Shown: positions 45,901-57,510 of the stretch, in pieces
How the letters are laid out: every line of letters begins with the position of its first letter
Numbering within the stretch: the first letter of the stretch is position 1
Program-made: the position numbers and the translations under genes
Notes under the pieces: model-generated
Seen by the model: the letters and a program-made list of their open reading frames with translations, nothing else
Told to the model about the DNA's origin: nothing
The model's database searches: none
Assembly: GCF_016808095.1 (NCBI RefSeq)
Contig: NC_068974.1
Location: 23,172,825-23,236,824 of the forward strand
Source of the DNA: Vigna angularis
Taxonomy: Eukaryota; Streptophyta; Magnoliopsida; Fabales; Fabaceae
Direction of reading: 5' to 3'
DNA: 64,000 bases

Positions 45901-46846
45901 ATCTGACTCCTGTGTCACTTCCACATGTGACAACACCAAGAAACAACTGGCGCCTTCCATTATGTCTTGTCTCAACACATCAATCGACAAGAACATATCT
46001 TCATCTTCACTAGGAAATATCAATTCTTTGTTACCACAATCGATAAGGATGCGATTGGCAAATAGCCAATCCATTCCCAAGATTACCTCTAGCCCTTGCA
46101 AAGGTAAACATATGAGGTTTACCTTAAAACGATGTCCCTCTCCAACAACAGGACAACGGGTACAAACAGATGACATCCTCACTAACCCCGATGTTGGTGT
46201 AGACACCACCAGATCAAGGTTCAACTCCTCTACCGACAAACCCAGCTTTTCAACACACGCCTCCGATATGAAGGAATGAGTTTCCCCCGAATCAAACAGT
46301 ACCACACAAGGCATACCAAACAACAAACAACAGCTGATGATGAGGTTACCTCAGTTCACTGCCTCTGCTCCAGTCAAGGCATAAACTCGTCCAGTCGCTT
46401 GAGGTCTAGCACCACCCCTCTGAACGGATCTCCCAGCACGGAGTGTTTGTGGTCCAGTCCTCCTGACTGTAGGACAATCTCTAGCAAAATGGCCCTCCCC
46501 ACGACAGATGTTACACCTCCGATAATTGCTCATCTGAGGACATACAGACTGTAGATGTGGCCCTCCACATTTATAACACTGCAACCCTCCTGAGTGGCTA
46601 GACTACCTTGAATGCACCGAGGGTTGGAAGGATGAACCCTTAGACCCTGAAGATGCTGACGGTCTAGGGTAAGGAACCCTCCTGGAACTAAATCCACCAC
46701 GGGACCCAGATGGTCCTTCACTTCTAACAAGCTGACTCTACTGCCCTTCAGCTTCCCGCTTGGTCTTCTCCATCACACGGGCCATCTCCACCAAGGTAGG
46801 GAACTCCTTGATACGCAGCCTTTTCACCAACAGCTTGATGTCTCCC
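42948..46846 (-). pseudogene. Gag-pol of element D (Tekay/Del type), many stops
   Basis: In order on the minus strand: gag end (RIKEFPTLVEMARVMEKTKR, 46730-46846); zinc knuckles CYKCGGPHLQSVC and CNICRGEGHFARDC (46351-46584); protease [14 protein letters not shown] to ILGMDWL (46050-46326); RT with [20 protein letters not shown] and FIDD ([15 protein letters not shown], 45100-45760); RNase [17 protein letters not shown] (44377-44811); integrase zinc part (44100-44310) and core ([20 protein letters not shown], 43495-44050); C-terminal chromodomain-like end STWELEGVMRES to SGKSNF (42957-43171). More than ten in-frame stops, mostly TAG at Gln positions. Ogre-2 replaces everything upstream of 46846. 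Not functional. Confidence 0.88.
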
Positions 46847-47499
46847 TGTCGCAATCGGAATCGCGACGGGACGACGATCCAAAAAAGACGGGTTTCGAAA
46901 AGAGAGATTTGGAGTCGCCACCATAGTTTATTCTAGAAAACTACGGAAAAACCATAAAATAATAAGACACGGTCCACGAAAACCAGATTCTGGATTCGGG
47001 AGTCGGTTACGCGTAGGGAAGGTATTAGCACCCTACAGCGCCTGCCCGAAGGCAGTACCTTTAACTAAATGCGCGAATGTGATGTGGTTTTCAAAATGTT
47101 TAACTATCCCCTAAAATAAAATTCTAAATAAACAAAATATATTTTTTAGTTTTTTTGGGCCCGACAAGGATTGACCTTGCTCCTACGTATTCTCATTCAA
47201 AATGAGAAATCAGGGTTACGTAGTTCTTTTGAAGATGCTTGAGAGATTTGTTTGAGAAATTGATTGAAAGATTCGTTTGAGAAATTGATGGAAAATACGT
47301 TTTGAAATGATTTTGGGATTTTTGGGAAATGAACCTGACAAGGACTAGCCTTGCTCCTACGTATCTCCAATCTTGATGGAGAATCAAGGATCACGTAGTT
47401 CTGGCTAGGAAGATTGTTTGTTGTTTAAAATTGCTGATGTTTTTGGGTTTTTTGAAGATTTTATACTTTTTTTTTTGTATTTTACTTAAGGAAAAGAAA

Positions 47500-47990
47500 A
47501 GGTTTTTAGCACAAGGACGATGCGCACGATCACACATGTGCCTAAACCTTTAAAACATATTTTTGTAATTTTAATTAAGAAAGAGAAAAGGTTTTCAGCA
47601 CAAGGACGATGCGTGCGATCACACATGTGCCAAAACCTTTAAAACATATTTTTTGTAATTTTAATTAAGAAAGGGAAAAGGTTTTTAGCACAAGGACGAT
47701 GCGTGCGATCACACATGTGCCTAAACCTTTAAAATATATTTTTTATAATTTTAGGAAAGAAGAAAAGGTTTTAGCACAAGGACGATGCGTGCGATCACAC
47801 ATGTGCCTAAACCTTTAAAATATATTTTTTATAATTTTAGGAAAGAAGAAGAAAAGGTTTTAGCACAAGGACGATGCGTGCGATCACACATGTGCCTAAA
47901 CCTTTTAAAATATTTTTGTTATTATTTGAGAAGAAGAAAAGGTTTTAGCACAAGGACGATGCGTGCGATCACACATGTGCTTAACCTTTT
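47500..47990. repeat. Six-copy tandem array with GCACAAGGACGATGCGTGCG
   Basis: Six units of about 83-90 bases: AAAAGGTTTTAGCACAAGG, a CpG-bearing core, ATCACACATGTGCCTAAACC, then an AT-rich linker. GCACA/TGTGC at the core ends can pair. Confidence 0.93.
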
Positions 47991-48199
47991 ATAACATATT
48001 TTTGTAAATTTTATTTTTTATGTGTATATAAGTAAAATTATTATATATATATTTTGAAATAAGTGGATATTTAAAAAAGATAATTAAAATAAAATAAAAT
48101 AAAATGAAATGAAATAAGATGAATAAAAAGGCAAATAAATAAATAAATAATAAAAAAAAACAACAAAATGGGGGTGCCAAAATAAATAAAAAGGGGTGT

Positions 48200-49250
48200 C
48201 GAACGGTCGGTCGAAAAGTTTGGATAACGAGCGCTCGTTCGTTTGGATAACGAGCGCTCGTTGGTGAGAAGGTTGAACGGACGCCGGGAAAGGCTTAAGG
48301 TTAACGAGCGCTCGTTCGTTTGGATAACGAGCGTTCGTTGGTGAGAAGGTTGAATGGTCAGTCGAGAAAGGCTTAAGGTTAACGAGCGCTCGTTCGTTTG
48401 GATAACGAGCGTTCGTTGGTGAGAAGGTTGAATGGTCAGTCGAGAAAGGCTTAAGGTTAACGAGCGCTCGTTCGTTTGGATAACGAGCGTTCGTTGGTGA
48501 GAAGGTTGAATGGTCAGTCGAGAAAGGCTTAAGGTTAACGAGCGCTCGTTCGTTTGGATAACGAGCGCTCGTTGGTGAGAAGGTTGAACGGACGCTGGAA
48601 AAGGATGAATGACGAGCGCTCGTTGGGGACGAGCGTTCGTTGGGGAATTGGCGAACGGACGCTGGGAAACGGGCCGAATGACGAGCGCTCGTTGGGGAAT
48701 TGGCGAACGGACGCTGGGAAACGGGCTAAATGACGAGCGCTGGTTGGGGACGAGCGTTCGTTGGGGAATTGGCGAACGGACGCTGGGAAACGGGCTAAAT
48801 GACGAGCGCTCGTTGGGGGACGAGCGTTCGTTGGGGAATTGGCGAACGGACGCTGGGAAACGGGCTAAATGACGAGCGCTCGTTGGGTGACGAGCGTTCG
48901 TTGGGGAATGACGAACGGATGCTGGGAAATGGGCCGAATGACGAGCGCTCGTTGGGGACGAGCGTTCGTTGGGGAATTGGCAAACGGATGCTGGGAAATG
49001 GGCCGAATGACGAGCGCTCGTTGCGGACGAGCGTTCGTTGGGGAATTGGCGAACGGATGCTGGGAAATGGGCCGAATGACGAGCGCTCGTTGGGGACGAG
49101 CGTTCGTTGGGGAATTGGCGAACGGACGCTGGGAAATGGGCTAAATGACGAGCGCTCGTTGGGGGACGAGCGTTCGTTGGGGAATGGTCACCAAACGGTC
49201 CGTCCAAGAAGTGGCCGGACGGTCGTTCGGTGAGGAGGTAGACGACGAAC
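48200..49250. repeat. Array of the palindrome ACGAGCGCTCGT
   Basis: Two unit types. 48220-48600 has about 78-base units (ACGAGCGCTCGTTCGTTTGG then ATAACGAGCGTTCGTTGGTG then AAGGTTGAATGGTCAG). 48600-49190 has units with ACGAGCGCTCGTTGGGGACG then AGCGTTCGTTGGGGAATTGG then CGAACGGACGCTGGGAAA. ACGAGCGCTCGT is a perfect 12-base palindrome repeated more than 15 times. Long open frames across it on both strands are repeat artefacts. Confidence 0.95.
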
Positions 49251-51039
49251 GTTCGAAAAAGGCTTAACGTGCGTTGATTTATGGGCTTGGCCCACCGGGG
49301 TAGTTTCTAACCTAGAATTCCCTAAGGGATTGGCCGTGAGCGTGGGAGTTAGGAAGGAGAGAGGGAGCGTGGTGAAACAGAGAATGAATGGAAGTGGAGA
49401 TCGGTGTTGAATGGTTGATGGCGATGGTGGATGGTGATGGTGGATGGTACAGTGGCCAATTCTGGCTTTGATTCAGTGAAGGTAAAGTACGAGCTTGTGT
49501 TTGGGTGCTGGAACTTGGTCATTGTTCTTGGTTGGTTGTGGCATTGTGCAATGCAGGTTGAGGATGATGGTGTTGGAGGTGGTCATGTTGACCGAATGGG
49601 ATGGATTTCAAGAGCAGAGAAACTGAAATCAGTGGTGGCTGGGGAGGATGATAGATGTAGCGCGTGAGTTGGGATGGATTTGGTTTCAGAGGGTGTGATT
49701 TTGTTGAGTGAATAGAGAAGAGCGTGAGAGTGAATGGAAGATAGGAAAATGGTGGGTTCTCTGGCTTTGAGTGTGCTGAAGGAATTGAGAGTTTTGCGTG
49801 TGAGGGGGGTATTGATTGAAGATTGGTGTTGGCCGTGTATAAGGTTCAGTGTCCGGTCAATGATGGAAGCAGGATGATGACGGGAAATATGATGGAAGTA
49901 GTGAGTGAGCTGTGAAGAAGAAACAAGCGGTTGGGATGGTTACGGGTGAGAGGAGCAGAGGGGTTGGAGAGTGATTTGAGAAGTGTAGGATAGATGATGG
50001 ATGTGAGGTATATGAAAGAAGAAGATGATGATGATGGAGATGGTGTTGGAGATGAACGTGATGACGCTAGAGGTGGTGTTGGATAGTATAAGGTGTTGGA
50101 GATGAACGATGGATGGCGTTGAAGATGATGGGCATGGTCGTGTATCTGGTATAAGGATGAAGATGGTGATCGTGAGGTAATAAGGATGAAGATCCTGGGT
50201 GTTGGCCGTGAGGTGTTGATGATTGGAAATGAAAGTGAAGAAAGGTACTGGCCGTGAGGCGTAAGGATGAAGAGATGGATGTTGATGTGTATAAGGGTAT
50301 TTACAAATATCCACAACACCATGAATGTATTCAACTAAACATATGCAAACTTAGCAACAACGTAACAGAGACATGTTTAAAACTCAGTAAAACATGGAGT
50401 GCAAGGTATTACTTACCTTTTGAAGCTTCGTTTGCTATTGCCAACCTTGTGTCTCCGATGAGTCTCTCCCCTGAGTAGCTGACTTCTCCCCTCTCTTTTT
50501 TGTGAATAATGCCTCCTGTTTTTCTTTGCAGGTGCCAATGTCTCCTTCTTGGCAATGGATGATGATCCAGTGAAGATGAAGGTCCCCCTGGAGCTCTCCA
50601 AAATCCCCCTTTCTCAATGCTTCTCTGTGCTTTTTGTGCCACTCTGCAATTCCGTATGCCCAAATCGTGTATGTGCCAAATCTGTAGGCTCCAAAACGTC
50701 TCTGCCACAACCCGCGGACTCTGCAGAAACGGTTTTCTGCCCCCTCCTCCCAGCACACACACGTACACTGTTCCCTCTAAACAAAAACACTTTTTCCTTC
50801 TTTTTCTTTTTTCTTTTATTCATTTTTTCACTAAAGACAAACGCCTTATTTTTTTTCTCTTTTTTTGCTTTTCCTTTTTTTTCTTTTTTTAAAAAACACT
50901 AAATCAAATACAAAATAGTAAAATGAAATTAAACATAATAACATAAAATAAAATGAAAATGTAGAAAATAAAATAAAACAAATCAAAAATAGAAAGAGAC
51001 CTATCATTTAGTCAATCCGGACGAAATTGGGTGTTGACA

Positions 51040-51053
51040 ACTGCCCCTCTTTA
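51040..51053 (-). promoter_or_regulatory. Polypurine tract of Ogre-2
   Basis: The minus strand reads TAAAGAGGGGCAGT directly before the LTR start TGTCAACACCC. Same tract and position as in Ogre-1. Confidence 0.88.
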
Positions 51054-52310
51054 CTTAGATATTACTAGATAATATGAAAAGTTGATATTTTCGTATTATC
51101 GGGTAGAAGCTAAGTAAAGAAAGAAACACTAATTTCGTCTAGATTTCCAAAAGAGAAAGATGGAAGAATAAAAAAACTTATCCAAGCAGATACGATAATT
51201 GAATTCAAAGAAAAGTGTCTTGATGCAACACAGAGGGTTCGACCATTGCGTAGCAGAGGGTCGATTTATCAAAAGGAACCTGGATTTGACCATTGTCTAG
51301 TAGAGGGCCGATATCGCAAAACAACAAACTGAAGTTTGGTCATTGCCTAGCAAAGGACCGGTAGCACAAAACGAAAATCTAGACTCGACCATTGCTTGGC
51401 AGAGGGCCGGAAATCACAGAAAAACTAGAGGCGCTAGACAAGACTAGGCTTGAAACGCTGAACCAAAACTGTGCTTGAGGGGAACGAGGTGTACAAACCT
51501 CGTGGAGGGTGTACAAACCCTATGGATGAATGATGTGAGTGCGTACCAACCTCGTGGAGGGTGTACAAACCCTGTGGATGAATGATGTGAGGTGTACTAA
51601 CCTCGCGGAAGGTGTACAAACCCTATGGATGAAGTGAATGAGGTGTACAAACCTCGCTGAGGGTGTACAAACCCTGTGGATGAATGATATGAGGTGTACT
51701 AACCTCGTGAAGGGTGTACCAACCCTATGGATGAAGTGAATGAGGTGTACAAACCTCGTGGAGGGTGTACCAACCCTATGGATGAATGATATGAGGTGTA
51801 CTAACCTCGTGGAGGGTGTACAAACCCTGTGGATGAATGATATGAGGTGTACTAACCTCGTGGAGGGTGTACAAACCCTGTGGATTAATGATATGAGGTG
51901 TACTAACCTCGTGAAGGGTGTACCAACCCTATGGATGAAGTGAATGAGGTGTACAAACCTCGTGGAGGGTGTACCAACCCTATGGATGAATGATATGAGG
52001 TGTACTAACCTCGTGGAGGGTGTACAAACCCTGTTGATGAATGATATGAGGTGTACTAACCTCGTGGAGACTCTTGGATTCAGATTTTTTTTTTTTGAAG
52101 AAACATTGGTAAGTACTGAGCAAAACATTAGAGAGATTTAGGTATAAAGGTCTGCTAACCTTTTTCTCCACTTCACTTTCCCCTGACGGATTTTTGAACA
52201 ATTTTCTTTGCTTTCTATGAAATGATGTTATGTTATGATGGTGCATGAATGCATATGAGCCATTGGTTTCGTTCCCTTCTTTTGCTCTCGCCTTCTCTTT
52301 CTTACACCTC

Positions 52311-52345
<35 letters not shown>

Positions 52346-54065
52346 GAAAATTCTATGCTTGGAATCCGTTGTCAATGTCGACGTCAAACGCGATGTACGT
52401 TCGAAATGCATTCAATTAAAATAATGTCAAGAGGCAGTGGGTTCTTTGATGCAAGGAAGAGAACGTAACTAGGGGTTCAAATTCCCTCTAGCACTAGCTT
52501 GAACCTGAAAAGGTGCGGGAGATGAGTATGAGAGGTAGATGGTTGAATGATTACCTGTGGGTAAGGTTAGCATTTGAATTTTTCTTACTTTGGGAGGTGT
52601 TGTTAGTATCTACACATGCATGACCCGCAAGGGCTGCCCCAACTTTGTTGTGTATAGTAAACTCGATTTGGAGAGGGGGAAAGGTTCGGGTAGGAAGGAT
52701 TGCCCCAATTTGGTGATTCTTGATTGACGGGGAGACTTCACATTTTTTGTCTTTTCTCTTTTTTTTCGATGTTTTTATTTTCTTTCCTTCTTTTTTTCTT
52801 TTCTTTTGAGTGATTGTGTCATTCACCACATCATTTCATTTCAGGGTTAAATTCGTGAGAAAGATTAGGACAAACAGTCTTCAGTCAACGTGGACTTTTA
52901 TTGGCTTGTACCGTGGCCAAAGGCAAAGGGTTTTGAAAGAAATGGATAATGAAGGCTCAAATAAGTGTTTGGCGGTTAAATTGGTTCAACAAGAATCATT
53001 TGCAAGGTGTCGAGTCAACTATCCCTAAAGATTTGAAACTTCGGGCATCCTTTTATTTTCATTGCTGTCTTTTTCTTTCTTTTCTTCCCCTTTTGGGTCG
53101 CTTGCTTCGTTGTCTCTGTTGTGTACTTCTTTGAGACTTTATATATTTTTTTTTATTTCTTTTTCCTTCTTTTTTTTTTTCAGAAATCCCCTCCTTGATT
53201 TCGGATGCCCTTGATGTACCCTTTAGGTTGACATCGATGTGCTAATGATTCTTGTCAAGGGTGATGAAAACAATTATAATTTATGGCTCAAAGGGGTGCA
53301 ATTGGATAAACTTCTTTTAACGTTTGGATAAAGAAAAAAAATGGCCACACGTCACTCTGAATCTTTGCTTACCTTACTTTCTCGCGACTTTAGCCCTGGA
53401 ATAAAACTCGGTAGTGGTTGACACATCGGCTTCATTGTTTTTTTCTTTCTCTTCTTTCTTCTTTTTTTTTATATATTTTTTTTTATCTCCCAATCAACAT
53501 ATCGTTGGGGCTGTGTACCATGATGAACACTTCCCCAGTATTGTATTCATGACAATCCTTTGTTTTAATGGGAAACGAAAAGGTTGAGGGTTCAAGTAGT
53601 ATGAATGCGAATGCTCTAGCCGGAAAAGAACGATGGTTACCCCCGAAACCTTGCATCAGGAGAAGACCCAACTTTGGTATTTTCAAAATTTATTTTGCTT
53701 TTGCTTTTCGAAAACACTACGCCCTTGACAACCTCATTGACAACGAATTCAACATGTGTCCTTCCTTTTGCTCTCTTTTTTTTATTTTTATTTTTATTAT
53801 TTTTTTTATTATTTTTTTTTTACGACACCCACCAGGACCGAGCTAAGCCGACTGAATACCCGTGATGCTTTTATTGACATTCGTTCAATTATTTTCGTTT
53901 TCATTCCTCTTTATTTACCTAAACAGCTCAGCGCGACATGCAATAATTTCAGAAAGTATGAACAAAAATTTAATATGCGGTATTTATTGAATGAAATAAC
54001 ACAGATTACAACAATTTAAAAGGCAATGTTAATATTCGCTAACGGCAACCCCTATCACGGAATCA
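51054..54065 (-). other. Ogre-2 3' untranslated region
   Basis: About 3 kb without a credible gene. It holds about four copies of a unit containing GACCATTGCCTAGCAGAGGG (51235-51415), the stem-loop array (51485-52075), a T run of about 26 bases at 52319-52345, and many pyrimidine-rich (plus strand) tracts to 53830. Short frames at 52551-53865 are low-complexity. Confidence 0.75.
51485..52075. repeat. Stem-loop tandem array in the Ogre-2 3' UTR
   Basis: About a dozen units of roughly 48 bases, each with GAGGTGTACAAACCTC (arms GAGGT/ACCTC) and GGGTGTACAAACCC (arms GGGT/ACCC), separated by TATGGATGAATGATAT-like linkers. A 202-codon frame across it is a repeat artefact. Confidence 0.93.
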
Positions 54066-57000
54066 TCATACATAGAACTTTTTGACCGCATCAGAATTAA
54101 CCGGTAACGGTAATTCCTCCCCATCCATCCTTGTGAGGATTAGTGCCCCACCAGAGAATGCTTTCTTCACCACAAACGGCCCTTCATAGTTTGGGGTCCA
54201 CTTGCCTCGATGATCTTTTTGGATGGGCAAAATCCTCTTCAACACCAGTTCGCCTTCATGAAACTCTCTTGGGTGCATCCTTTTGTCAAACGCCTTTTTC
54301 ATTCTCCTTTGATACAGCTGTCCATGACACACTGCTGTTAACCTTTTCTCTTCGATAAGGTTGAGTTGGTCGAATCGGGTTTGAACCCACTCAGCTTCCT
54401 CTAACTTAGTTTCCATTAACACGCGTAAGGAGGGAATTTCGACCTCAAATGGAAGTATCGCTTCCATCCCATACACTAGCGAGAACGGCGTGGCCCCAGT
54501 TGATGTTCGTACTGATGTGCGGTATCCGTGCAAAGCGAAAGGAAGCATTTCGTGCCAGTCCTTGTAGGTGACCACCATCTTCTGCACAATCTTCTTGATG
54601 TTCTTGTTAGCAGCCTCTACTGCTCCATTCATCTTTGGACGATAAGGAGAGGAATTATGGTGGTGAATTTTGAATTCCTCACATAACTCCGCCATCATCT
54701 GATTGTTCAGGTTGGTAGCGTTATCAGTGATGATTTTGTTAGGTAGCCCATACCTACAGATCAATTCCTTCCTTATGAATCTAACCACAACCTTTCTAGT
54801 CACGTTGGCATACGAAGCAGCCTCAACCCACTTGGTGAAATAGTCGATTGCGACTAGTATGAAGCGATGTCCATTTGACGCTTTCGGTTCTATAGCTCCG
54901 ATGACATCTATTCCCCACATCGAAAATGGCCATGGTGCAGACAACACGTTCAGAGCAGTGGGTGGCACATTGATATTATCTGCATATATCTGACATTTCT
55001 CACACTTTCTCACGTGTATGCAACAATCGTTTTCCATGGTCAACCAGAAGTAACCAGCTCTTAAGATCTTCCTAGCCATTGAATGTCCATTCATGTGTGT
55101 ACCAAATGTACCTTCGTGCACTTCTTTCAATATCAACTCGGCTTCCTTTGCATCCACACATCTGAGGAGAACCATGTCATGGTTTCTCTTGTATAAAACA
55201 TCCCCACTTAAGATGAAACTGCCGGCCAACCTTCTTAGTGCTCTTTTATCGTTTTCAGACGCATCCTCAGGGTATTCTCGGGTTTTAAGATAACGCTTGA
55301 TATCAAAGTACCAAGGTTTACCGTCTAACTCCTCCTCGATGAAGTGGCAATATGCTGGCTCTGCATGGCTTTTCATTTTGATTCTTGGTAATTCTGCATC
55401 TTGATCAACCTCAAACATTGACGACAGGGTAGCCAGTGAGTCTGCTAATTGGTTATCTTCTCGTGGTATATGGTTAAATGTGATGGAATCGAAATACTCC
55501 ATTAATCCCCTGATGTAAGCTTGGTAGGGAATTAATTTCGTATCCCTAGTTTCCCATTCTCCTTTCAATTGATGGATGACCAAAGCTGAATCTCCATACA
55601 CGTCCAGAATTTTCGCCTTAGACTCAATTGCTGCTCGAATACCCATGGCACAAGCTTCATATTCAGCGATGTTATTTGTGTAGCTAAAACACAACCTTGC
55701 CGTCATTGGTATATACTGACGCTCCGGGGAGATAAGCACTGCCCCTATTCCGTGTCCCATCACATTCGAGGCTCCGTCGAATAACACTGTCCATGCTTTT
55801 TCGTTTCGGTCTTCTTTGTTCTCTTCGAATAAAGCCATGATATCCTCATCGGGAAATTCAGGTTGCATTGGTTGATAATCACAAAGGGGTTGATGAGCCA
55901 TGTATTCTGCTAGTGCGCTACCCTTGACTGATTTTTGAGTGACATATACGATGTCGTACTTTGACAATAGCATCTGCCATCGAGCTATCCTTCCAGTAAG
56001 AGCAGGCTTTTCAAAAATATACTTGATAGGATCCATCTTGGATATCAACCATGTGGAATGACTCAACATGTATTGCCTTAAACGATGAGCGGCCCATGCC
56101 AATGCGCAGCAAGTCCGCTCTAACGATGAATATCGTTGCTCGCAGTCCGTGAACTTCTTGCTCAAGTAATATATAGCGTGCTCTCTTTTGCCATCCTCAT
56201 CATGCTGACCCAATACACAACCCATTGACTTGTCCAATACAGTCAAATACAAAATGAGTGGCCTTCCTGGTTCTGGTGGACGTAATACAGGAGGGTCCTG
56301 TAAGTATTGTTTGACTCTCTCAAAAGCGGCCTGACAATCCTCATTCCACACCACAGCCTGGTTCTTCCGTAACAACTTGAACAGTGGTTCACAAGTAGTA
56401 GTTAATTGGGAGATGAATCTAGCAATGTAATTCAATCTACCCAAAAACCCTCGAACTTCTTTTTCCGTTTTAGGCGCAGGCATTTCCATTATCGCTCGCA
56501 CTTTGTCTGGATCCACCTCTATCCCCCTCTGGCTGACAATAAAGCCCAACAATTTCCCGGATTTCACTCCAAACGTACATTTGGCGGGATTCAGCCTAAG
56601 CTTATACTTCCTCAATCTCTCGAATAACTTTCTCAAGTTGAGGACGTGTTCTTCTTCTGATTCGGACTTCGCGATCATGTCGTCCACATAAACTTCAATC
56701 TCCTTGTGCATCATATCATGGAAAAGTGCCACCATCGCCCTTTGATATGTTGCCCCAGCATTCTTGAGTCCGAAAGACATCACTTTATAACAGAATGTGC
56801 CCCACAATGTAATAAACGTCGTCTTTTCCATATCTTCTGGCGCCATCTTGATCTGGTTATACCCCGAAAAACCATCCATGAACGAAAACAGTGAATACTT
56901 GGCTGTATTATCAACTAGGGTGTCGATGTGTGGTAATGGGAAATTGTCCTTTGGGCTTGCGCGATTCAAATCTCGATAATCGACACACATCCGAACTTTA

Positions 57001-57510
57001 CCATCCTTCTTAGGCACCGGTACAATGTTTGCTACCCATTCTGGGTATCTCGCCACAGCTAGAAACCCTGCATCGAATTGCTTCTGTACCTCCTCCTTGA
57101 TCTTCAAGGACATTTCCGGTTTCATTCTTCTTAGCTTTTGCTTTACCGGTGGGCATTCCGGCTTGAGTGGGAGTTTGTGTTGTACAATATCTGTATCGAG
57201 GCCTGGCATGTCATTGTAAGACCAAGCAAACACATCCCTGAACTCCCTCAATAAGACACGCAATTTTTCTTTCACTTCTGCTTTCATGGCTGTACCGATC
57301 TTCACCTCCTTTACCTCGTCCTCATTCCCTAAATTGAGTACTTCAACATCTTCCTGGTGAGGTTTCATCTCCTTACACTCTTGTTCCACTAGTCTCAACA
57401 GTTCAGGAGGGGGTTCTGGGTCATCATCACAATCATCTTCCGTATTATTGACAGGGCGCCCAAAATCAGGAATATCGACATAATTACTTTCAAAACATTC
57501 ATTGTCATAT
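54066..57510 (-). CDS. Ogre-2 Pol: RT, RNase H, second RNase H, integrase
   Basis: An open frame of 1110 codons starts at an ATG at 57398. The coding exon extends to the splice acceptor at 57510 (YDNECFESNYVDIPDFG in frame). RT is about residues 120-300 (VPKKDGKVRMCVDYRDLN; active site YVDD at 237-240). The retroviral-type RNase H is about 380-500. A second, archaeal-type RNase H is about 560-690 (WTVLFDGASN, NNIAEYEACAMGIR, DSALVIHQLKGEW). Integrase is about 770-1010 (zinc part ending RKCEKCQ; core WGIDVIGAI, ITDNATNLNN, EAANKN), with the C-terminal GELVLKRILPIQKDHRGKW. All catalytic acids that I can place are present and there is no internal stop. Pol copies element RNA to DNA and inserts it. 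It is expressed by splicing to gag-protease. The dual RNase H marks the Tat/Ogre lineage. Confidence 0.93.

Larger units (their letters stand above)
18250..46846 (-). mobile_element. Tekay/Del-like LTR element D, split by CACTA-1 and truncated by Ogre-2
   Basis: Minus orientation. The 3' LTR is at 18250-20842, the polypurine tract at 20843-20853, and the gag-pol remnant at 42948-46846. The 22 kb between pol and polypurine tract is CACTA-1. Removing it and one AAT rejoins a normal element 3' end (pol stop, short spacer, GTGTGGGAGAA, LTR). The 5' part of gag and the 5' LTR lie beyond Ogre-2, outside the window. Confidence 0.85.
46847..51039 (-). repeat. 3' LTR of Ogre-2 (4.19 kb) with internal satellites
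   Basis: The plus strand runs from TGTCGCAATCGGAATCGCGA to GGGTGTTGACA. The ends match the Ogre-1 LTRs, but the middle is about 3 kb longer, mainly from two arrays (47500-47990 and 48200-49250) and a unique stretch 49260-50900. The hairpin is present twice (47184-47222 and 47359-47398). Short frames such as 49431-49667 and 49846-50334 have no recognisable product. Confidence 0.9.

Noticed and set aside
48071..49207. Long open frame (378 codons, minus), with opposing frames on the plus strand
   Set aside because: It is created by the tandem array, whose units lack stops in several frames; its product is only a repeated FPASVRQFPNERSS-like text.
49260..50900. Host gene between the Ogre-2 array and the LTR end (frames 49431-49667, 49846-50334, 50409-50902)
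   Set aside because: The frames overlap on both strands, have no recognisable domain and lie inside LTR boundaries.
51520..52128. 202-codon repetitive frame (minus)
   Set aside because: It spans the 48-base stem-loop array in the Ogre-2 3' UTR and has no non-repeat content.
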